Notes: generated by a model from the sequence alone, not told the origin. Counted from the first letter of the stretch, positions 1 to 9,184 are shown. The stretch: 64,000 nt of DNA from Candidatus Nitrosopumilus limneticus (GCA_022117465.1 JAHCGZ010000003.1:1-64000), one strand, 5' to 3'. Numbers and translations: made by a program.

Positions 1-127
1 AACTGAATTTGCTTTACTTGTTCTTAAAGAGACATTTGATAAAGAATCTACAGACACACAAGAATCTACAGACACACAAGAATCTACAGACACACAAGAA
101 TCTACAGACACACAAGAAACATCTCAA
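1..127. repeat. Left arm of a 127-bp perfect inverted repeat
   Basis: Bases 1-127 are identical to the reverse complement of 5572-5698, and the identity may extend beyond the window edge. Just after base 127 the two coding copies diverge with many synonymous and some non-synonymous differences. That pattern suggests recent gene conversion or partial duplication. Confidence 0.9.
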
Positions 128-496
128 GAAGGTGGTGGTTGTCTAATTGCAACAGCCACCTATGGAACAGAACTAGCACCACAAGTTCAACTACTTAGAG
201 AAATTAGAGATAATTCATTATTGCAAACAGAATCAGGTTCTGCATTTATGGGAACCTTCAATCACATTTACTATACATTTTCACCAACAATAGCTGATTA
301 CGAAAGAGAAAATCCTGTATTCAAAGAAGCAGTAAAATTTGCAATTACACCAATGATTACTACATTATCTTTAATGGAAAATGCAAATTCAGAATCTGAA
401 GTTTTAGGAATTGGAATTTCATTAATTGCACTAAATCTTGGAATGTATATTGGAATTCCAGCAATAGTCATAATTGGTATTAAGAAAAGAAATTAA
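1..496 (+). CDS. C-terminal part of a secreted/anchored CFI-box protein (5' end outside window)
   Basis: The frame is open from base 2 to the stop at 496, so only about 164 C-terminal residues are present. It begins with a linker holding four exact copies of the hexapeptide ESTDTQ. A GGGCLIATATYG motif follows, which matches the CFI-box type C-terminal module of many secreted archaeal and bacterial proteins. After a helical region it ends with a hydrophobic segment and a short basic tail, consistent with a membrane anchor. It is a close paralog of the C-terminus of the gene at 5197-6951, which lies on the opposite strand. The internal TTG at 221 is not a likely start, because homology continues upstream of it. 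Function is unknown; a cell-surface role is inferred. Confidence 0.8.
   Translation, partial: TEFALLVLKETFDKESTDTQESTDTQESTDTQESTDTQETSQEGGGCLIATATYGTELAPQVQLLREIRDNSLLQTESGSAFMGTFNHIYYTFSPTIADYERENPVFKEAVKFAITPMITTLSLMENANSESEVLGIGISLIALNLGMYIGIPAIVIIGIKKRN
44..115 (+). repeat. Four tandem 18-bp units encoding ESTDTQ
   Basis: Four perfect tandem copies of GAATCTACAGACACACAA lie in frame. They code for a Ser/Thr-rich linker just before the CFI box. The same four units occur on the minus strand at 5584-5655. Confidence 0.95.
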
Positions 497-659
497 TTTT
501 TATTTTAAAGTGCATACTGATTCTAAAAATCTAGAACAACATACTGTAATCTTTGTACATATTATATTCTCTTTATTGCATGATTTCTTATTCTATGATA
601 ATAGAATATGATTTGATAATTACTACATAGTATTAATAAAAAGTGTCACTAATTCTTGT

Positions 660-740
660 AACTAAAATCACTACGACTTTTTTTGGAAAACGTACGGGTC
701 AAGCGTGGTCACGAACGAAAGATGTAATCGGATGTATCCA
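660..740. other. Locally GC-rich intergenic island, possible regulatory site or RNA
   Basis: The 282-bp gap between two convergent genes is otherwise very AT-rich. It contains a GC-rich patch around 690-722 with the palindrome CGTACG, two GGTCA copies ten bases apart and a GGAT-GT-ATCC inverted pair. No tRNA fold, C/D-box motif or convincing reading frame was found. Its role is unknown. Confidence 0.25.
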
Positions 741-778
741 TAAATGATAATTTTATCAACATAAAGTTTGATTGTTAT

Positions 779-3562
779 CTAAGAATTAATTAAAGAATTT
801 AATCTTCGTTTATCGTAAATAGCTTTTACATAAAATAATGATGTTGCAATAATTCCTAATGCAATTAATGGAGATACAATTTCAGAATACTTGATTTTAT
901 TACTTTCAATTGTTTTTATTTGTGAGACATCTACTGGAATTTCTATTACATTTACTGTACCAATTTTATTTCCTTCTTGTTCAACAAACCATATTTTTCC
1001 ATTTTTATCTGATGTCATAAATTGAATAAAAGATCCTTCAGTTGAAATCGTAACTTCTTTCAAATCATTGTTGTCTGGATCATAAACTCCAATACTGTCT
1101 ACTACATGCTGTGCAAACCAAATATTTCCATATCTATCAAATGTCATACCAAATGGCAATGCTTCTTTATTTGAGACTGGAATACTTTCAAATGTCTCTA
1201 AAACTGGATTGAATTTTGTAATTGCTGTGCCTGTATGCTCAGCAATCCATACATCCTCATTTTTATCAAATAGTAAAAACTCTGGGCCATCAAGTGGAAT
1301 TTCTTTTGAATATTGAGTAATTTTACTATCATTTGGATCTATGTAACCAATTTTACCTATACCTGTTGCACTATACCATATTTTTCCATCACTATCTATT
1401 GATAATGCAAATGGAAGTGAATCCTTTTCAGGTAATTCTATAATTTTAAAAATATCCTCATCTGGTACATATTTCAAAATTTTATTTTTATTTACAATTG
1501 TAATCCAAATATTATCATCAAAATCAGCTTGAATGAATATTGGTTTGTTATCTAGTATCACTGGATCTAGATCTGGGATTGTTTTTGTTGTGATTTCTTT
1601 TGTTTCTAAATTAATATAACCAATTTGATTTCTTGGAGAATCTGTAAACCATATTTTTCCTGTATTATCCATAGTTAGAAACATTGTAGATAGACCATTA
1701 AATGAATAAGATGAAAATTCTTGTGTCTCAAGTGAGAATTCCCATAATCTTGGTGCCGATGGATCACTAATCCAAATAGAATTTTTTCCATCATACAATG
1801 GATAAAGCGGTTTTGCATTTTCTGGGAATTCATATTCCATTATTTGAGTTTGAATGTTTTCTAATCTAGGTTTCACTAATACATTAAGGATTTTTGATTC
1901 GTTTGCATTTTCAGTTCTTTGAGCTTCAATTTCTAATTGCCATTCTCCAGAAAATCCAAATGTTACTTCTCCTTGAAATTCTACTGGAATATCATTGTCT
2001 TCTTTAATTATTTGCATTGGAATTTCAATTGGAGGGATATTTTTTGATGGATTTGCTATTTTCACTTTGACTTGACTTGAATCATAAATTGGATTATTGT
2101 CAAAATCGCTTAATTTAACTAAAATTGTATTTACTCCGCTTGAAAATGGTAATATTTCAATCTCAAATTTTACATTATCAGTAAATTCTGTAGTCTTAAA
2201 TCCATAGATAGTTTCTTGCGCATCAGCATTTTGAATTTGACCAGCAGGTAAAGTACTATTTGTCAGCAATGCAACTACTCCTAGTAATATTATTCCTAAT
2301 GCTGCATCAACTTTGAGTGATCTCTTAAGTTTTTTATGAACATTAATTTTTCCAGATTGGAAATCTTTTTCAGCACTTTTTTGTACTCTGAATTGGAAAA
2401 ATCCTCCTAAACTAATCATAATTGTTGCAATTGTAATTTTTAATATAATTAATTGCCCGTAAACTGAATCTGTAATTAATCCCACATCACTTTCTAAAAA
2501 CCACAACAAAGTTGGACCTGTAATAATTACAACTCCAATACATATTACAAATGTAATTGAAAATCTTGGAATTAATACAAGACTCATTTTTTCTTTGTTT
2601 ATTTCTTTTAATTGTGATAACACAGGCAATAATGTGAAAACAAAATAAAATATTCCACCAATCCAAATTGCTGCAACTAAATTATGGATATAATCTAGAA
2701 TTAATGCTGGTGTTTCACCACTTGCTGCACCGTGACCAATTAAACTTGAAGTTCCAATTAATGCCAACATTGCAATTAACATTGGAATTTGAGTTTTCTT
2801 TGTTAGATTTTTCTTTCTGTCTAATCCAAACCAAATTGCAAGTAAAATTATTGTAATTATCATTCGAATTAACCAAATAGTTCCAAAATTAGTTTGAATT
2901 GCTTCTATGGGTGTTGTTTCTAATCTAATAGTTTGTACAGCAATCATCAAAATATTTGAAATAAAGACTAACACCAATCCTATTCCAGTAATAGACATGA
3001 ACTTTTGATGATGTGTAATTTCAATTTGTTCTAGCTCTTCTTTGATAAATCGTTTATTTTGAGTTCCCCAAATAATTAATGATCCAATAATAACTCCCAA
3101 AACAATTGTTTGACCTACAATTCCTGGATATCTTGCTCCAGCTTCTGGTAAAAATATTATTTCTGCTGAACTTTGATTATGTAATAATTTTGGATCAATT
3201 ACAACATCTCCCACTGCAAACAAAAATGCACCTGGAACTAAATGACCATCGACTTTTGATAGTACTTTTGTAGTAACTGTGTAAACTCCATCCTCTAATG
3301 GACTAGTTGTAACAATTAGTGATTTTTCATCTTGATAATAATCCGTATCCTTGTTATCTATTTGATTTCCATTATTATCTAAAACTTTGAGTGTACTGAA
3401 ATTCAATTCAACTGGTTCTGAAAAAAATACTATTACTTCTGAAGTTCCTGTTTGTGCATTTGATGATAAATTAGGAATAGTTTGTTCCGTAAATGGATGT
3501 GCTGATACAAATGGAATTGAAGTTAATGATAATACTAGTAAAATTATGAGAATTTTCTTCAT
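779..3562 (-). CDS. CopC-CopD fusion with C-terminal Vgb/NHL-like beta-propeller (copper uptake)
   Basis: This 927-aa protein has three parts. A signal peptide (1-21) ends at VSA, leaving His22 as mature N-terminus, as expected for the Cu-binding N-terminal His of CopC. A CopC domain follows to about residue 118. A CopD-like membrane domain of about eight helices spans about 150-440. Residues about 580-890 contain repeated G-K/N-I-W-F/Y motifs, the blade pattern of Vgb/NHL beta-propellers. A final helix lies near 896-915. CopC/CopD proteins bind and import copper, which ammonia-oxidising archaea need for AMO and cupredoxins. The propeller fusion is unusual, and its ligand is unknown. The gene lies near the cupredoxin at 4306-5148. 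Confidence 0.85.
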   Translation of the reverse strand: MKKILIILLVLSLTSIPFVSAHPFTEQTIPNLSSNAQTGTSEVIVFFSEPVELNFSTLKVLDNNGNQIDNKDTDYYQDEKSLIVTTSPLEDGVYTVTTKVLSKVDGHLVPGAFLFAVGDVVIDPKLLHNQSSAEIIFLPEAGARYPGIVGQTIVLGVIIGSLIIWGTQNKRFIKEELEQIEITHHQKFMSITGIGLVLVFISNILMIAVQTIRLETTPIEAIQTNFGTIWLIRMIITIILLAIWFGLDRKKNLTKKTQIPMLIAMLALIGTSSLIGHGAASGETPALILDYIHNLVAAIWIGGIFYFVFTLLPVLSQLKEINKEKMSLVLIPRFSITFVICIGVVIITGPTLLWFLESDVGLITDSVYGQLIILKITIATIMISLGGFFQFRVQKSAEKDFQSGKINVHKKLKRSLKVDAALGIILLGVVALLTNSTLPAGQIQNADAQETIYGFKTTEFTDNVKFEIEILPFSSGVNTILVKLSDFDNNPIYDSSQVKVKIANPSKNIPPIEIPMQIIKEDNDIPVEFQGEVTFGFSGEWQLEIEAQRTENANESKILNVLVKPRLENIQTQIMEYEFPENAKPLYPLYDGKNSIWISDPSAPRLWEFSLETQEFSSYSFNGLSTMFLTMDNTGKIWFTDSPRNQIGYINLETKEITTKTIPDLDPVILDNKPIFIQADFDDNIWITIVNKNKILKYVPDEDIFKIIELPEKDSLPFALSIDSDGKIWYSATGIGKIGYIDPNDSKITQYSKEIPLDGPEFLLFDKNEDVWIAEHTGTAITKFNPVLETFESIPVSNKEALPFGMTFDRYGNIWFAQHVVDSIGVYDPDNNDLKEVTISTEGSFIQFMTSDKNGKIWFVEQEGNKIGTVNVIEIPVDVSQIKTIESNKIKYSEIVSPLIALGIIATSLFYVKAIYDKRRLNSLINS

Positions 3563-3641
3563 TTACTAGTTTAGTCTTATTTGATAATTTAAACAGTTTT
3601 CAATCTGTTTAAAATTTGTACCAGTTCACGTAAAGATAATA

Positions 3642-4292
3642 ATGTCTATTTACCATAAGGTAGTCGTGAAGATAGTAATTTTTGGTTTTATTGCATTATT
3701 AATTTCAGTTGGGATGTTAACTCCTTCTTATGCTCATACAACTGTTGAAGTTGAACAATACAAAATTGAAGTAGGTTGGAGTATAGAACCCCCTGTAGTA
3801 GGAATTAGAAACGATATTGTTTTTAAAATTACAGAACCTGGTGAAACTGAAGGGACTTATCGAGGAATTACCAGTGCATTTGAAAATTTAGAAGCTACTG
3901 TCATGTATGGTGGTGCCAGTAAAAATATTGATATTAACTCAGATCCAAAACCTGGATATTATTTTTCATCAATAATTCCAACTAAAACTGGAAGTTATCT
4001 TGCAGATTTACAAGGTGAAATTCGTGGTGTTATTATTGATATCCAAGTTCCTATTGAGGATGTAGAAAATACATCTGTTCTTGATTTTCCTCCTACATCT
4101 ATTGAAGGCAATACTGATGTCTCTGCTTTAAAAAATACAATTTCTTCTCTTCAACAAGATGTTTCTAAATTAAAATCAGGTGAAACTAGTACTTCTAATG
4201 GTGGTGCAGCATATGACTTTGCAATATTTGGATTGTCAATTGCAGCAGCAGCAATTATCTTAGCGATAATTGCTTTAATAAAAAGAAAATAA
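3642..4292 (+). CDS. Secreted, C-terminally anchored protein of copper locus (YtkA/FixH-like beta-sandwich suspected)
   Basis: The 216-aa protein has a signal peptide (about 1-30), an extracytoplasmic domain of about 120 residues with beta-sandwich-like character, a Ser-rich coiled linker and a C-terminal helix (about 192-213) followed by KRK. The motif EVGWSIEPPVVGIRNDIVF resembles thaumarchaeal secreted domains sitting beside CopC/CopD genes. It is transcribed away from copCD and converges on the cupredoxin gene with only 13 bp between them. A role in copper handling is inferred from context; no catalytic residues are apparent. Confidence 0.6.
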   Translation: MSIYHKVVVKIVIFGFIALLISVGMLTPSYAHTTVEVEQYKIEVGWSIEPPVVGIRNDIVFKITEPGETEGTYRGITSAFENLEATVMYGGASKNIDINSDPKPGYYFSSIIPTKTGSYLADLQGEIRGVIIDIQVPIEDVENTSVLDFPPTSIEGNTDVSALKNTISSLQQDVSKLKSGETSTSNGGAAYDFAIFGLSIAAAAIILAIIALIKRK

Positions 4293-4305
4293 AAAAGAGA
4301 AATTC

Positions 4306-5148
4306 CTAAAATCTTGGAACGACTCTAGATTTTGCAGTTACTGCTACGATGCTGATAATTGCTACAGCTAGTACCATCATGGCAATTGTACCAAATTCTG
4401 GAACTACTTGTGCTGTTGCAACTGAACCTACTGGTCCAGTCCATGTATCTTCTGCACCTGGTGCACCAATTCCTAAAGATATAACTTCAACATCTATTGG
4501 ATTTTCATCAGAACCAACTGCATCTATTTGATGAGTTGCACTGAGTTCCATAGCGTGTTGTCCTTTTCCTTCAAAAATTATTTCACCATTTTGTGTTGCA
4601 GTCAAATCATAGTTAACATGTAATGTATTGAATTCTAGATCAATTTGTGTTCCGCCCATTACTTGTGAGTCGGAAATCATTACCATTAACTCGACTTCTT
4701 CTGTCATCATAACTTCTGCTTCTTCTGCAACTTCTTCAGCTGCATGTGCTTGTACTACAATTGTACCTGTCATCCAAGTGTGTAACATACAATAGTATGG
4801 TTGTTCACCTTCAGTTTCTGCAGTCCATGTAAATGAATCTCCAGACATTAGTACACCTGAATCAAATACGGCGTCTGGTGATGGAGTAAATCCATCAACT
4901 GTTCCGGATGTAAATGTGTGAACTCCTGTTGTGTCTGTGTTTGTCATGGTTACTACACCACCTACTTCAACTGTTGCACTAACTGGAGTGTAACATCCTG
5001 ATTCAACACAACCTTGTGAGAATCCAGATTCTTCTACAGTAGTAATTGCAACTTCTGGATGGTCTGCAAAAGCAGCTGGTGCCATTGAGGCAATACCTGC
5101 TGCTATAGCAAATAGTACAAAGATAGAGCTTATTGCTTTAGTCTTCAT
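4306..5148 (-). CDS. Plastocyanin/amicyanin-like blue copper protein with PEFG-CTERM
   Basis: The 280-aa precursor has a signal peptide (1-28) and a cupredoxin domain of about 30-135. Type 1 copper ligands can be placed at His77, Cys120, His123 and Met126. The C-x2-H-x2-M spacing is that of amicyanin. A Glu/Met-rich linker leads to a second beta-rich segment. The C-terminus carries PEFG, a hydrophobic helix and a basic tail, the PEFG-CTERM sorting signal of thaumarchaea, so the protein is probably processed and held at the cell surface. Such cupredoxins are taken to replace c-type cytochromes as electron carriers in these archaea. Confidence 0.9.
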   Translation of the reverse strand: MKTKAISSIFVLFAIAAGIASMAPAAFADHPEVAITTVEESGFSQGCVESGCYTPVSATVEVGGVVTMTNTDTTGVHTFTSGTVDGFTPSPDAVFDSGVLMSGDSFTWTAETEGEQPYYCMLHTWMTGTIVVQAHAAEEVAEEAEVMMTEEVELMVMISDSQVMGGTQIDLEFNTLHVNYDLTATQNGEIIFEGKGQHAMELSATHQIDAVGSDENPIDVEVISLGIGAPGAEDTWTGPVGSVATAQVVPEFGTIAMMVLAVAIISIVAVTAKSRVVPRF

Positions 5149-5196
5149 TATTGATTTTTAGAGTGTGTTTAATAAAAATGTCACTAGAATTACTAT

Positions 5197-6951
5197 CTAA
5201 TTTTTTCTAAATTGAATGACTTTAACAATTCCAATTGCTGGAATTCCAATATACATTGCCAAGTTTAATGCAATAATTGAAAGTCCTAATCCTAAAACTT
5301 CAGACTCTGAATTTGCATTTTCCATAATTGATAGAGTGGAAAGCATTGGAGTTAAACCAGCTTTTACAATTTCTTTAAAGATTGGAGATTCTCTTTCCCA
5401 ATCTGCAATTGTTGGACTAAATGTATAATACATGTCATTGAATGTTTTCATAAATGCAGAACCTGATTCTGTGTTTAGTAATTGGTTATCTCTAATTTCT
5501 CTAAGCAATTGTACTTGTGGTGCTAATTCAGAACCATAGGTGGCTGTTGCAATTAGACATCCACCACCTTGTTGAGATGTTTCTTGTGTGTCTGTAGATT
5601 CTTGTGTGTCTGTAGATTCTTGTGTGTCTGTAGATTCTTGTGTGTCTGTAGATTCTTTATCAAATGTCTCTTTAAGAACAAGTAAAGCAAATTCAGTTTC
5701 CTGTCCAGTATTTCTAATATTTTCAAATTTAATTACTGTAGGTCCTGTTTGATCTTTTCCAAATGTAAATTTCTCAAAATCCCCTCCAACTTCTGCATTA
5801 CCAGAAACACGATGAATTTCTTTATTATTTTGAACAATTACAAATGTATAATCAGATAATCTGACTGGTGAATCTGTATAACTATCTCTAATTGTAAAAA
5901 CAAAATTAGTAGGAACACCAGATTCTATATCCATTGGATCCCATGCAAGATTTACTTTGAATTCCTCACTTTCAGTATATGCAATTAAAGGAAATTTAGC
6001 TTCTTGACTTGCTAATAGTTTAAACATAATATTATCTGGCAGTGGTTGTTCTGATTCTTGTAATTGATTTTTCAAATGTCGTAAATGATCCTGTAGTAAA
6101 ACAAAATGAACTGTACGTTCACCATCATAGGTATAATCATCAACAGTTACTGAAGATTTGAATAATTTGATATCATTTACATAACCAGAATAACTAGGAC
6201 TCAAAAATTCAGCAAAATCTTTTGGAAAATGAGTTTCAACATGTACAACAGATACATGATTCATTTTACTTTCATTCCAATCAAATGGCATCTCAAATGT
6301 TACTTCTTTAGTATCAGGATCATATTTGAAATTTGAAATTGAATCAAAATATGATTTTGTACTAAATTCTACATCATTGTCATTTTGATCTTTTTGTGGA
6401 AAAAACGTAGAATCAATTATAGTCAAATCAGCATTATACACACCAGAATTTTCAATGATATTTGTAGGCTCATCAATAGTTCTTATTTCAATTTCAAAGG
6501 TATACAATCCACCTGAAGTAAACAAAGGACCTGTTATTTCTACAGGATTAGATTCAGTTCCACTCCATGCCCCAAGTAAGGAATCTTGTTTGCCATTAAT
6601 TGTGATATCTGTATCATCTGTTGGGGTTACAACAATTGGTAAAATTCCATTCTCACTAAAAAAATAATTTTTTAAAATCATTTCATCTTTGTAAAATATT
6701 CCAATTAGATATGTTACATTTTTTGCATTTTCTTTAGTTTCATTATCTGTTGCAGTAATTGTAATTTTTTCTTGAGTATTTTCAAAATACATAGGCATTT
6801 CAACTGAAACAGAAATTTGTTTGTCTTGAACACCAATTGATGAAATTGTATCAATTCCTAAACCATGTCCAAAAACACTACTTGCTGGAAAAAGCAAACA
6901 AGAAATAATTGAAAAAATTAAAATTTTTTTTATTGACAACGTTATTCTCAA
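5197..6951 (-). CDS. Secreted CFI-box surface protein (paralog of the gene at 1-496)
   Basis: The 584-aa protein has a signal peptide (about 1-28) and a large extracytoplasmic region of repeated beta-rich segments (30-425). Four ESTDTQ repeats follow (about 433-456), then GGGCLIATATYG, an amphipathic helical stretch and a C-terminal hydrophobic helix ending in FRKN. The CFI-box Cys suggests lipidation, processing or anchoring, but this is unproven. Its last 165 residues closely match the gene at the left window edge. The TAA is about 48 bp from the cupredoxin start, so co-transcription with the genes upstream (LON) and downstream is possible. Specific function is unknown. Confidence 0.75.
   Translation of the reverse strand: MRITLSIKKILIFSIISCLLFPASSVFGHGLGIDTISSIGVQDKQISVSVEMPMYFENTQEKITITATDNETKENAKNVTYLIGIFYKDEMILKNYFFSENGILPIVVTPTDDTDITINGKQDSLLGAWSGTESNPVEITGPLFTSGGLYTFEIEIRTIDEPTNIIENSGVYNADLTIIDSTFFPQKDQNDNDVEFSTKSYFDSISNFKYDPDTKEVTFEMPFDWNESKMNHVSVVHVETHFPKDFAEFLSPSYSGYVNDIKLFKSSVTVDDYTYDGERTVHFVLLQDHLRHLKNQLQESEQPLPDNIMFKLLASQEAKFPLIAYTESEEFKVNLAWDPMDIESGVPTNFVFTIRDSYTDSPVRLSDYTFVIVQNNKEIHRVSGNAEVGGDFEKFTFGKDQTGPTVIKFENIRNTGQETEFALLVLKETFDKESTDTQESTDTQESTDTQESTDTQETSQQGGGCLIATATYGSELAPQVQLLREIRDNQLLNTESGSAFMKTFNDMYYTFSPTIADWERESPIFKEIVKAGLTPMLSTLSIMENANSESEVLGLGLSIIALNLAMYIGIPAIGIVKVIQFRKN
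5572..5698. repeat. Right arm of the 127-bp perfect inverted repeat
   Basis: This is the reverse complement of bases 1-127, including the four 18-bp ESTDTQ units at 5584-5655. About 4.7 kb containing copCD, a secreted protein gene and the cupredoxin gene lies between the two paralogs, so the arms could mediate inversion of this segment. Confidence 0.9.
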
Positions 6952-6960
6952 TATACAGGC

Positions 6961-7671
6961 CTATTTTATTGTCAGTAATTCCTTAGCTTTTTGGATTAGT
7001 TCATCAATTGTAGGTGCTTCTAAAAGTGGTTGAAGTTCATTAGGATCCTTTGCACCAAGTGCTGCAAGAGAATAAATATAATCAATTGTAGGAGTATCGC
7101 TGTCCAGATAATATTGTTCTAAAACATGATCAAGTGCATGAGAATCTACAATTTGTGGTAATGCTTGATAAATGATTTTCTTTTTCCACAATTCAATTAA
7201 TGATTTCCATCTAACTAGAGAAATATTTTCATCTATTTCTGGAATCATTTCAACTTCAGCTTGTATGTACATTTTTTCCTGTATACCAATTTCCTCATGA
7301 ATTTTTGAAACTTCTTGATGACCTTCAACAGTAAGTGGGTCATAATTTCTAGGCTGAGAAATTGCTGGAGGTATTATTCTTTTAATTCTAAATGAATTTC
7401 TACCCATTGTTTCAATATGGAGTTGTAATCCATCAAGTTCAATATCTTGACATTTACTAATTTTAGCAATAGTTCCAACTAGTTTTGGCGAATTCCATCC
7501 ATTTATGGAATTTTGGTCATCTATCAAACAAACTCCAAATTGACCATCACCAAGCATACAATCATCAACTAGTTGTTTGTAACGGGGTTCAAAGATTCTA
7601 AGTGGAAGCTCTTGTCTTGGAAATAAGACCAAGTCTAAAGGAAATATTGGAATAATTTTTGTCTCAGTCAT
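6961..7671 (-). CDS. LON substrate-binding (N-terminal) domain protein
   Basis: The 236-aa protein starts with IIPIFPLDLVLFPRQELPLR followed by FEPRYKQL, the typical opening of the LON_substr_bdg (Lon N-terminal/PUA-like) fold, which spans about 5-200. There is no AAA+ or Ser-Lys protease domain, so it is a stand-alone LON-domain protein. In bacteria such proteins are implicated in substrate recognition, but no activity is established. Its stop lies only 9 bp before the start of the CFI-box gene, suggesting one transcript. It starts 51 bp from the pyrB stop. Confidence 0.8.
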   Translation of the reverse strand: MTETKIIPIFPLDLVLFPRQELPLRIFEPRYKQLVDDCMLGDGQFGVCLIDDQNSINGWNSPKLVGTIAKISKCQDIELDGLQLHIETMGRNSFRIKRIIPPAISQPRNYDPLTVEGHQEVSKIHEEIGIQEKMYIQAEVEMIPEIDENISLVRWKSLIELWKKKIIYQALPQIVDSHALDHVLEQYYLDSDTPTIDYIYSLAALGAKDPNELQPLLEAPTIDELIQKAKELLTIK

Positions 7672-7722
7672 TTAATCATCATTTATCGTTTCTAAATATA
7701 TGGAATACGGAAATTTTAAAGA

Positions 7723-8652
7723 TTAAAACCCATTTTCATTTAATGTCAAACCCAATAAAGTAGCACGAATATGTTTTCCATATTCAGCTTGCTCAAAATA
7801 TCTAGCAGTTTTTGTTTTATCAACTTCAGGTGAAATTTCATCAATTCTAGGCAATGGATGTAAAATTATTGAATCATCTTTCATTTGCTTGACAATATCT
7901 AATCCAACAACATAACTACCCTTTACTTTGAGATATTCTTCTTCATCAGGAAATCGTTCTTTTTGAATTCTTGTGACATAAAGAACATCAAGTTCATCAA
8001 GATGATCTTCTAGTTTTGTGGACTCGGTAAAATTCAAATTCTTTTTGATTTCATAAGTGGAATCAGATCTAATTCGTAATGATTCTGGTGAGATCAAACG
8101 TACATCAACATCATAATTACCTAAACCATACAATAATGAGTAAACAGTTCTTCCATATTTCAGGTCACCAATAATACCAATTTTTAATCCATCAATCTTT
8201 TTCTTTTCTTTTTTTATTGTAAACAAATCTTGAATTGCTTGAGTAGGATGTTCTTCAGTACCACTACCTCCATTAATTACAGGTTTATCTGAAATTTCTG
8301 CTGCAAATCTACTTGAACCATCTAAAGTGTGTCTTAAAACAAGAATATCAGAATAGATAGACATTATTTTTACTGTATCAGCAAGACTTTCACCTTTCTG
8401 AATTGATGCTGATGCAATATTTGAAATTCCTAAAGAGTTGCCACCAATGGATGCCATTGCAGAATCAAAACTAAGACGAGTTCTAGTACTTGGTTCATAA
8501 AATAAGTATCCTAAAGTTTTACCTTTACAAATTTCTTGTCTTTGAATAGGATCTAATTTCATAATCTTTTCAGTAGAAGTAAAGATTTTTTCTAGTTGTT
8601 CTTTAGTATAATCCTTAATTGAAATAATGTCTTTTTGATAGAACTCGTTCAT
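7723..8652 (-). CDS. pyrB: Aspartate carbamoyltransferase catalytic subunit
   Basis: PyrB condenses carbamoyl phosphate with aspartate in the second step of pyrimidine synthesis. At 309 aa it has the usual length. The carbamoyl-phosphate loop S55-T-R-T-R59 is intact, as are HPTQAIQDLFTI (carbamoyl phosphate/aspartate binding) and HPLPR near the C-terminus. The regulatory subunit is encoded divergently next door rather than downstream. The two start codons are separated by 41 bp, so the pair probably shares a bidirectional promoter. Confidence 0.96.
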   Translation of the reverse strand: MNEFYQKDIISIKDYTKEQLEKIFTSTEKIMKLDPIQRQEICKGKTLGYLFYEPSTRTRLSFDSAMASIGGNSLGISNIASASIQKGESLADTVKIMSIYSDILVLRHTLDGSSRFAAEISDKPVINGGSGTEEHPTQAIQDLFTIKKEKKKIDGLKIGIIGDLKYGRTVYSLLYGLGNYDVDVRLISPESLRIRSDSTYEIKKNLNFTESTKLEDHLDELDVLYVTRIQKERFPDEEEYLKVKGSYVVGLDIVKQMKDDSIILHPLPRIDEISPEVDKTKTARYFEQAEYGKHIRATLLGLTLNENGF

Positions 8653-8693
8653 TCTTTCAATAATATATACAGGTCACTATACAAACTATTCTG
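8653..8693. promoter_or_regulatory. Bidirectional promoter between pyrB and pyrI
   Basis: Only 41 bp separate the two ATGs. On the plus strand a TATATA-type box at about 8661-8670 is centred 27-28 nt before the pyrI ATG. On the minus strand a TTGTATAG-like stretch lies about 30 nt before the pyrB ATG. Both spacings fit leaderless archaeal transcripts. Confidence 0.5.
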
Positions 8694-9155
8694 ATGGAAC
8701 AGTCAGAACTAATGGTTCGACGAATCAAGGAAGGCACAGTCATTGATCATATTGATGAAGGCAAAGGCATACAGGTACTAGATGCCTTAAGAATTGATGG
8801 TAAAGATGGAAGTTTAATCACAATAGCCATGAATGTTCCAAGTGGAAAATCAAAGAAGAAAGATATCATTAAAGTTGAAAATAAATTTCTAAAAGATGAT
8901 GATACAAACAAGATTGCAGTCATCGCACCAAAAGCAACTATCAATATTATCAAAGATTATAAATTAATTGAAAAACGACGAGTTGCACTTCCAAATGAAA
9001 TAGATAGAATATTTCGTTGTTCAAATCCTGATTGTATTACAAATAGTACAGAATACATTGAATCAGTGATGGATTTAATTGATAAAGAAGCAATGATACT
9101 CAAGTGTAGATATTGTGCAAGAATTTTAGATGTAAATCAAATAAAATATAATTAA
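8694..9155 (+). CDS. pyrI: Aspartate carbamoyltransferase regulatory subunit
   Basis: The 153-aa protein has an N-terminal allosteric domain (about 1-95), with the nucleotide-site region VIDHIDEGKG, and a C-terminal zinc domain. The four zinc Cys are C109, C114, C138 and C141, the standard PyrI arrangement that bridges to PyrB. It would confer CTP/ATP control on the PyrB trimers. The gene is divergent from pyrB, unlike the common pyrBI order. Confidence 0.96.
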   Translation: MEQSELMVRRIKEGTVIDHIDEGKGIQVLDALRIDGKDGSLITIAMNVPSGKSKKKDIIKVENKFLKDDDTNKIAVIAPKATINIIKDYKLIEKRRVALPNEIDRIFRCSNPDCITNSTEYIESVMDLIDKEAMILKCRYCARILDVNQIKYN

Positions 9156-9184
9156 ATAATAAAACTAAAAATTTGTAGAAACGA

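Noticed and set aside
221-496. Separate 91-aa gene starting at TTG 221
   Set aside because: The frame is open from base 2 and matches the paralog at 5197-6951 upstream of 221, so it is the end of a larger gene.
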